In this document: one piece after another, positions 56,722 to 64,000 of the stretch
Layout: each line of letters begins with the position of its first letter
Position numbering within the stretch: the stretch's first letter is position 1
Source of the DNA: Erythroxylum novogranatense
Taxonomy: Eukaryota; Streptophyta; Magnoliopsida; Malpighiales; Erythroxylaceae
Direction of reading: 5' to 3'
Assembly (NCBI GenBank): GCA_029891385.1
Contig: CM057235.1
Coordinates: forward strand, 18,965,120 to 19,029,119
Length of the DNA stretch: 64,000 nt
The notes under the pieces: generated by a model
What the model was told of the DNA's origin: nothing
Seen by the model: only the letters and a program-made list of their open reading frames with translations
The model's database searches: none
Program-made: the position numbers and the translations under genes

Positions 56722-59700
56722 TGTAACATCCCATCACCGATTGGAAGCATAAATTGGTCAATTGGGATGGGTTAGGAGTGTATAAATTAGTCTCGGCATA
56801 TTTATGCATAAGAGGGCCTCCATATGCACATAAATTGAAATTTTTGCACATGCACATGATTGTACATGCATTCATGACATTTTCCCAGCATCTGTATTTA
56901 TTGTGAAAAATGTGTTATTTGTGTTTGAAAAATTAATTGGAGTGGATATTTGTGTGTTTCATATTTTTAGGAAATTTCAAGAATTTTTCTGAAATTTTTC
57001 GGGGTACTTGCCCAGACCGAAAAAATTTACTGACTGACTAAGTGGATTCCTGTACTGAAAATTACTGTCCAATGGCACTGAAAAATTGGAGATATGATTT
57101 TAGAATTTGTAACTCTGGGCCATTGGAATTTGGAGTAGAAATTGAATTGAAATTGGAAAGAGACCCAAAAAATGTGTAAAAGCAGGACCACTTAAACTTG
57201 TTATATATATATATATATATCCTAAGCTTAGCCAATATCCCACGACACTTCATATTTAGCAAAAGTAGAAGGGCTTTTAAATGCTCTCTTTCTCCCTCAT
57301 CCGAAGGTGCCTTCATCTTCTTCTTTCATTGATTTCTCCTTCTTTGTTGGTGTTCATCCTCCCATACAAAGAGTCCTTCTTGTTTACTTGGTTGCTCCTT
57401 CTTCCTTCTCATGCAAATCCAACTTAAGCCTTGTGTTGATGATGATAATAGTGGTGATGGGTGATGATTGTCGTGGGAGTGGTGGAAAGGAGAACTTGGG
57501 ATAGTTGAAGAGTGTAGGCTTTCAAGCTTGTTTAGGTAAGAATTTAAGTTATGTGTCCTTAAAGTAGTGGTTAGAAGCAATAATTATGACATCTTGTGCA
57601 TCACTTGACATCTTGTGCATCACTTGCATAAATTTTGTGTGTTGATTGTATGGGTATAAGTGTATATTTTGTAAGGATAAATGAGATGGTAGGTGATTTA
57701 TGTGAATTAATAGTTTTGGCTTGTTTTTATGATGTTAGTATGATGGTAGATGGGAGTTAATTAAGGGAAGAAACTTGTGAGTGTGTGCTGCCATTTGTGA
57801 CTCCTTATGCAAGTAAATGCCTTGATGAAACTATGGCTGTGTTAGTGATTACATTGGATGCCAATTGATGTAGGAATGATGTTGGAATGAAAGGGGGAGA
57901 CTTAGGTAGCAAATCTGGAAAAGTTACCTTGTACATGTTTCAATGTTTTTGCCATAACTAGTTGTGTGGTTAAGCAATTGAGGTGAGGTTGGTCTTAAAT
58001 TAAAATTGATACATTTGGCTACATTTCTTGTGAAGGAAGTGCTGCCCAATTTTGATTATAAGAGTGTTGAATCTTGCTTTTAAAGTGAAGTATGTGTACA
58101 GTATGAACAATAAGTCGAGCTTGATGACCTGAATCTTTGATGAATTTTTCTAGATTTCTTTGGGTTGAATTTGTAAAATTGGTCTTCATAAAAGTTGAAG
58201 AGTTTTGTGTTAGCTTTCTAACGCCACTAAGTATGATATTTTTCGATGTGTAAATTGAAAGTTATGGTCTGTTAATGTTCAAGTGGTAAATCAGCCTTTG
58301 GTGTGCAATGTTCTAAGTGAATAGGTTTTGGGCTGTTTGTGTTCTGATATTTATTTGGGACTGTTAATGGGGAAATTGGCTTAAGTGACCTTCTGGAAAC
58401 TTGTATAGGATTGTTGTAGCTTTCTAATGAGGTATTTTATGCGAATTTTGAGTGTAAGGATTGTTAGATATAAATTTGTAAAGCTTTTTTATGGTTTAGG
58501 TGAAATGCTGATTTCTTAAACCCTAACAGGACAGCCACCTTAGTGAGAGGATTTGACCTAGTTTGAATGGGAATTTGCTTTGAAGTTCTTCTTAAGAATT
58601 GTAGTACATTGTCTGAGATTTTTGTTGAAATATGGTATGTAATTTTTCGATAATGGGTTGGAAAGTTATGAATTTTGAAAGATTGGGTTTCTGTTGAGAA
58701 TGATTTGGATAGGCTGAAGCTTTGATTGAGAAATTGAGTTGTTTAATGATGGAATTGGCTTTTAGTTTGTTCATGAAAGATGTAGCATTTGTTTTGATCT
58801 TTTTATTGATATAAATTTTGGAATTTTTGACAAAGAGAATGAAAATTTATGATTTTTGGAATAATGCTGTTCTGTTGTGGCAATTTTGTAATTTCACAGA
58901 AGTTTTGAGTGCATTTTTGACACCCTTAGAGGTGAAATTGGATCTTTCACTCTTCATGAAACTTGTAGGATTTTTCACGATCTTTCCAATGAGACCAAGT
59001 TTGTGATTTTTCAATGTCTGTGCTAAAAGTTATGAATTAGGGAAAGAGGGAAGGTTTAAAAAGGATTTTGGAAAAAAATTTTTTTGCAGAGACTCGTGCC
59101 TCGCGAGGGCGAGGACGTCACAGCGTCCTCGCGAGGGCGAGGATGCTACAGTGTTTATTTTTAATTATTATTTGATTATTTGTGATTATGTGACCTAATT
59201 GTTTCTTTGGTCAATTACTTTTCCGTCCGATGTCCGATTGACCTGATTCTTAAGACATCGGATTCGTATAATTTTTAATTTCATTTATTTGTGAAATTGG
59301 GAATTTTTAGAACCGAAATTGACGAAAATTGGTTAGGTCGAAGTGAGAGGTCCGGGTAAGGATTTTCCTAAGCCGTGTTTTATTTATAATTGGACCTATA
59401 GAGGTCCGAATTGAGTGATTTCGGTGTCAATGAGTTTCTAATTTTTAGAGGAAAATTTGGTGATGGGAAATTGTGTAATAGTGCTGGGAATGTCACGAAC
59501 ATGCATTGTACACATTTAATTGCTACATGTGCATTATTAAATATTTCTGATTGACAATTTGGTAATGTTGGATATTTGGGCTGTTTTAGGGACGCATTTG
59601 GAACGTCAATTCACAAACGTTACCGAGACTTTCAGGCTTTAGCTTCGGAAGCAAAGGTGAGTAACCTAGATGGTTCCTCGATTATTGATTGTTTATAATT

Positions 59701-60709
59701 TTGCGATTATAGCACTGTGGAGAATAATGGTGGGTTTGTATTTCTTTATGACTGATTCCGGGCCGAAGGTGCCCGATGTACTGGGAGATACTGACATAGG
59801 AGTGCCCTACTTGCTATATGATTTGAATGTGATTGAGTGTGAACCATGTATGTGAATGTGTTAATTTGGGATAGACTATGATGTTGGTCTGCTTTATTTT
59901 TGACGTATGCATTCCATGCATAATGTATGATCGGTAATTGACAGTTGTGACCGAAGCAGCCACCGAGAGCTTAAAGCTCAACGTAATTGGACCTCGAGCT
60001 CACAGTGCTTCAGAGCCCCAAGCTTACCAATTAATGTGCTCTTATTGGGACAGTTTCAGAGCCTCTGGCTCAACGATTAATGTGTCCTTATTGGGACAGT
60101 TTCAGAGCCTCTGGCTCAACGATTAATGTGCCCATATTGAGACAGTTCAGGCACTCGGTCACAACACCGAAATAAAATGGAAATGTGTCACATGCGCATG
60201 TCATATATATATGATTTTTTTGTTTTTTTGATTCGGCGAAAGGCAAACTTCCTTATGCTTCTGTGGTATTTCTGAATGTGAATTATGGATGTTTATGAAT
60301 TCAATTGGTTATGTATGTCTAACTGTGTGAAATGTATAAATGGTCTATGTTCAAGTAAAATTGTGCAATGTGATTAAATATGCAACAATGTGAATATATG
60401 TTATATGGAACGATGTGTTGCATGAATTGAGTGAACCATCGATGATGGTTCCTCACTGAGTTCACAAAACTCACCTAAAATTTGCAATTATTTTTCAGGA
60501 CTCAGAAGAATACCCCGTTTGGCAACGGGTGTATGACATCTGCGGGTTAATGAAGTAGAGAAGGGGTCAGAATCAGTTTGCATCTGCATTAGTGTTTTTT
60601 AGTTTCTAAATTTTTGTACTAATGATATTGTTTTATGAAAAGGGCCTCGAGGTCATTGAATTGTTTATGTAAATTATTTTCCGCATAAATTATAACATGT
60701 GTGTGTATA
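56722..60709 (+). repeat. Element 3 3' LTR, truncated by element 4
   Basis: It copies 49101-53010 with small differences: a longer TA run at 57202, an extra 19-bp copy of ACATCTTGTGCATCACTTG near 57588-57606, one extra unit of about 48 bp of the GGGACAGTTTCAGAGCC type near 60040-60125, and a TAGAG insertion near 59400. Intron-like segments are at 57536-59099 and 59657-60498. It stops in a GT-rich stretch at 60709. Confidence 0.9.
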
Positions 60710-61118
60710 TGTAACACCCCACTCCCGCCAGACCCGAACCCGACATCTACAGTGATATCCGAGCCCGTGACCCGCGAGGGTGGTATGCTAGAGTAGACCA
60801 ATACTCGGTAAAACATTTTTTTCTTTTGAAAACATTTGAGTGCGCAGAAAACAATAAACCATTTGGGCCTGCGATGTGGAAACATTTTCAATCAAACACT
60901 ATTTCAATAATCAATTTATGAAACCCTATTAGTCAGTTGGGGTCCTCTATAGTAACAATACAATTCTGCGGAAACACAATTTATACATCAATCAGAAAGA
61001 CTCATTTACACAAGACTCAGAAAGACACTAACACAGACGCGAACTGATCCCGACCCTAGACTCCAACTCCAGTGCAGTAGACATACTCCCGTTCGTCTAA
61101 CGGGGTACTCTTCAATCC

Positions 61119-61803
61119 CTGAAAAATATTTGCAATGTTGGGTGAGTTTGCGAACTCAGCGAGAAACCATCATCGATGGTTCACTCAAATCATGCATTAC
61201 GCACATGGCGTACAACACAATACAGTAATATTCAATTATCAGTACATTATAACAATTTACAGCATTAAATAACAATTCGCAGTAACATGTAACAATTTAC
61301 AGTAAATTATGCCATCACGTAATCAGTAATTGTCGCAGAACAATCATTCATGTAGATGCAATGCGTATGTGACTCTTTCCAGTTATTCAGTGTTGTGCCC
61401 AAGTGCTCAGTCAGTGTTCAGTGGGGACGCGTCAGGGATTTCTCCCCTCGGGCTAGGCCCGGTCAGTACAGTGTTCAGGGATAAATCCCCTCGGGCTCAA
61501 GGCCCGGTCAGTAATATTCGCAACTTGGGTCACATTCCATTATCTGATCATGCATTTATGCATGTAATGCAGTGTTCAGTGATTCAGTGTCAAGTAGCAG
61601 TCCCATTCGATACAGTAAAGCATGCACTTTGATCATATTTCTCAGTGTCACGAACGATCCAATCCAATACAGTAAAAGCATGCCATTCGATTCTATACAT
61701 TTCAGTAATCATGTAATCCACATTGGCAGTAATTCACGTTGGCAGTAATTCACATTGAGCATTTAGACAATCAGGAATTTGAGGGACCAACTAGGTTACT
61801 CAC
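61119..61803 (-). other. Intron-like segment inside element 4 LTR (685 bp)
   Basis: Donor TATAG/GTGAGTAAC and acceptor ATATTTTTCAG/GGATTG on the minus strand. The preceding text GGACATTGCTGGGACTTCC and AGCTCGGAAG matches the equivalent ends in elements 1 and 3. Splicing is inferred. Confidence 0.45.
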
Positions 61804-62041
61804 CTATAACTTCCGAGCTACTGCCTGGAAGTCCCAGCAATGTCCGTGGAACGATGATCCAACGGCGCCTCAATCAAGCTCAAATCCACAGATCCACCGA
61901 AAACCCTAAAATCTTTCAAAACCAATGATGATCCATTCTAAGGCTCCTCAATCCAATGGGAGGAATTGATGAACGTCGTAGGGGAGAAGAAGAAACTCCA
62001 ATGCCTTAGAGAAAAATTTCCCCAATTTCTTTCAAACCTAG

Positions 62042-62049
62042 TATTTATA
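62042..62049 (-). promoter_or_regulatory. TATA box, element 4 3' LTR
   Basis: TATAAATA on the minus strand (CTATAAATACTAGG), about 470 bp into the LTR. Confidence 0.6.
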
Positions 62050-62518
62050 GACTTAAGTCTCCAACTCAGTCCAAATTTCAATGACTCATCATATTTATTT
62101 CTTAACAGTATAACTCTAAATTTTTCCATTGCCATCAGGCAATTCTTTCAGTACTATACAGTCAATCGGTCTGTCTCTCAAATATTTTCGGTCCGGGCAT
62201 TTCCTCTCGAATTTCCCGAAAATTTCCTATAAGCCACTATCAATTACCCATTACACTTAAACTATTCCAAATCAGTCATTGGAACCCAATTTCTCATGAT
62301 TCCTCAATAATTCATGTTCTAGTCAGTTCAGTCAGTCCATGCTCAATTAAATACCGGAAAACCATGAATGCATGTACCTATGAAATAATGCATATGCAAT
62401 AAACCTGTTCCTTTATATTTAGAGGCCAGTAACATACTCAGTCAGTGAATGCAATGAAACCTATCGATCATCCCAATTTACCAAAATACCACTTGTTAAT
62501 GATAGAACGGATGTTACA

Positions 62519-62531
62519 ATTCTCCCTCCTA
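62519..62531 (-). other. Polypurine tract, element 4
   Basis: Minus strand AGGAGGGAGAAT directly before TGTAACATCC; upstream is AAGGACGAAATTTTATT, the usual pol-end context. Confidence 0.88.
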
Positions 62532-64000
62532 ATAAAATTTCGTCCTTAAAATTTCATATCTGATTGGTCGAGGACAGGGAATTGATCCGTCCTTTCTATT
62601 CTCGATTCACACTCATTTCCTTATATGACCAGTTACGACCATTTTACGAAATCAATACAATCAATTACTCTGTTTCCTTTCTCAGTTTCTACACTGCCTT
62701 AACTGTTTCCTCATAATTACTAGCAATACTTCACGTTCGGTACCATTTACACGTTTATCAGATCTTAACAAGGGTTCTTATTCCAGTCCATAAAACACTT
62801 GATAAATCAGAATCATCTTTTAGGTTATAAATCACCTTACCAATCTATTCATACCACAGTCGCATAGAGGCCATTTAATAACGAATTTAGTTTCCCCGCT
62901 TAAATCGCTACTCGAGTAATTTCTGCCAATGAACTGAAATCAATGCGATTAATAACCATTCACTTTTTTTTTACTCTACACTGTCTCACTATTTCATTAA
63001 AATTACTCATAATTCGTCACTTTCAATATCAATAACACATATATCGGATCCCAACAATATTTCCTAATCCTGTCTATGTAACAATTTGGATCCGAAACCT
63101 CTTTTACTGAATTACCAATCCATAGCTCAATTCACATCACAGTCACATAGAGGTTACTTATAACAAATTCAGTTTCTCGCTTTTTCGCTCTTATCCTCAT
63201 CTAAGTGCATCTATACCGTAGTGATACACTTGGAAACATTTCATTTATCGATTAACAGATTATCTCTATTTATGCATTTTGGTCGAGGCGATACACTTCG
63301 AAACATTTCATTTATTGATTATCAACTTACATCTCTTTAATGGTAAAACACTAATCTCATAAGATTCTCATTACTTCAATAATAATCAATTCGACTCATT
63401 GACATTAACTTGGATCACTCACCCCTATTACCGATTCATTTTATTCGTCAACACTATCTCCTTACTGGTCAATAAGCCTATTACACAATCGGGTTCCTTG
63501 CACTAACCATAGGACATCTCTTTTCAGTAGCAGATTTTATTTCTTACACTTGAATCTCGGCTCAGATTATGACTCCCGAGTTAACCTGTAATTCATTTCA
63601 CATTAATCTCTATATTGCCCTTTCATTAATCACTTTCAAACCGACTCATCTGATCATCGTATCCAATTCCAGAAAGTTCTTACTATTTTCATCAATACCA
63701 TTTATAAAATTCATTTCTCATTAACTATCGTCATTATTTCTTGTCAATCATTTTCAATACCATAGGAAATCAATTCCAGCATATACTCAGTATCCCCTGT
63801 AGATCAATCTATGCCATAATCCACATACCAAGAACGTCCTTTTTAATACTGTTCATTACGGTACATACCGTTGAAAATCATTGCGTCAATATACCAATTT
63901 GTCACTCACGCTATACTTTGTTTTCATTAAAATTTTACCACACTTTCCCTTTTTACAGTCGTTCCCAATCGTGAGGGTCATAACCACTCTCCATTCATTC
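62532..64000 (-). pseudogene. Element 4 internal region, 3' part: decayed gypsy pol
   Basis: It is homologous on the minus strand to the last 1.4 kb of element 3's internal region (GTGATCCAAGTTAATG, GATTAGTGTTTTA, GAGATGTAA words). A local duplication repeats AATGAAATGTTTC...GTGTATC near 63215-63310. No open frame is recognised. It continues past the window. Confidence 0.7.

Larger units (their letters stand above)
49101..60709 (+). mobile_element. Element 3: gypsy-derived LTR retrotransposon, 3' LTR cut by element 4
   Basis: 5' LTR 49101-53140, PBS, internal 53141-56721, PPT, 3' LTR from 56722. The 3' LTR follows the 5' LTR to about 60709, where the reverse-oriented element 4 begins; the missing last 130 bp probably lie beyond the window. 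The preceding 5-mer is CAAAA; its partner is outside. The LTRs match closely; the internal region is decayed and homologous to those of elements 1 and 2. Confidence 0.9.
60710..62518 (-). repeat. Element 4 3' LTR (1809 bp)
   Basis: The shortest LTR of this group. On the minus strand: TGTAACATCC start, TATA (62049-62042), leader of about 240 bp, the conserved exon-like end, GTGAGTAAC, tandem CTCGGGCT...GGCCCGGTCAGTA units (about 61435-61515), the hairpin pair, TTTTTCAGG and the 80-bp terminus. The long AT-rich first segment and GC cassette of element 3 are absent. Confidence 0.88.
60710..64000 (-). mobile_element. Element 4: gypsy-derived LTR retrotransposon, minus strand, partial
   Basis: On the minus strand the internal region (from 64000 down to 62519) is followed by a PPT, then the 3' LTR (62518 down to 60710). 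Ends are TGTAACATCC and GGTGTTACA. It sits in element 3's 3' LTR. The rest, including the 5' LTR and the second target duplication, is outside the window. The candidate duplication on this side is GTATA (60705-60709). Confidence 0.88.

Overview
The window is a plant nuclear (eudicot-like) repeat region. It is AT-rich and holds no intact host gene. Almost everything recognisable is a transposable element: Ty1/copia and Ty3/gypsy LTR retrotransposons with initiator-Met-type primer binding sites (TGGTATCAGAGC-like) and polypurine tracts, one 5'-truncated LINE, a stem-loop MITE-like repeat, a probable SINE tail, and one fragment of a U-box/ARM-repeat gene. The species cannot be named from the sequence.

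Layout. (1) 1-15385: the 3' part of a Sirevirus-like Ty1/copia element (reverse transcriptase, RNase H, env-like ORF, doubled polypurine tract, 3' LTR). It is cut inside the RT by a complete 9.8-kb Ty3/gypsy-derived element (614-10406, target duplication TGGCA). (2) 15386-21582: AT-rich spacer around a degenerate minus-strand LINE (17288-19660). (3) 21583-42575: a Ty3/gypsy element (called gypsy-A here) with gag, protease, RT, RNase H and integrase all broken. Its integrase is split by element 2 (26529-40906, target duplication TGCAT). Element 2 in turn holds a solo LTR (30179-32218, target duplication TGATG) and, inside its 3' LTR, a piece of a sister LTR family (36311-40282, called LTR-X). 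(4) 42576-49100: spacer with a SINE-like tail, microsatellites, an ARM-repeat pseudogene fragment, a MITE-like inverted repeat and a very decayed copia pol. (5) 49101-64000: element 3 (LTRs of about 4.0 kb), whose 3' LTR is interrupted by element 4 in opposite orientation (3' LTR 60710-62518), which runs off the window.

Elements 1, 2, 3 and 4 are related. Their internal regions (3.4-3.7 kb where complete) are alignable by eye and carry traces of gypsy pol, but they are full of stops. The paired LTRs of elements 1-3 still match closely and PBS and PPT are kept, so these look like non-autonomous families moved in trans.

The most interesting signal lies inside their long LTRs. Several families share a modular layout: TATA box; a GC-rich palindromic cassette whose sequence differs by family and even between the two LTRs of one element; repeated blocks of about 180 bp (CATAACTTT...GATTCTTG); a conserved exon-like end followed by GTGAGT or GTGGGT; 685-842 bp; paired hairpins; TTTTTCAGG; and a conserved 80-bp terminus. 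This reads like a conserved intron embedded in the LTR. That reading is inference and needs transcript evidence.
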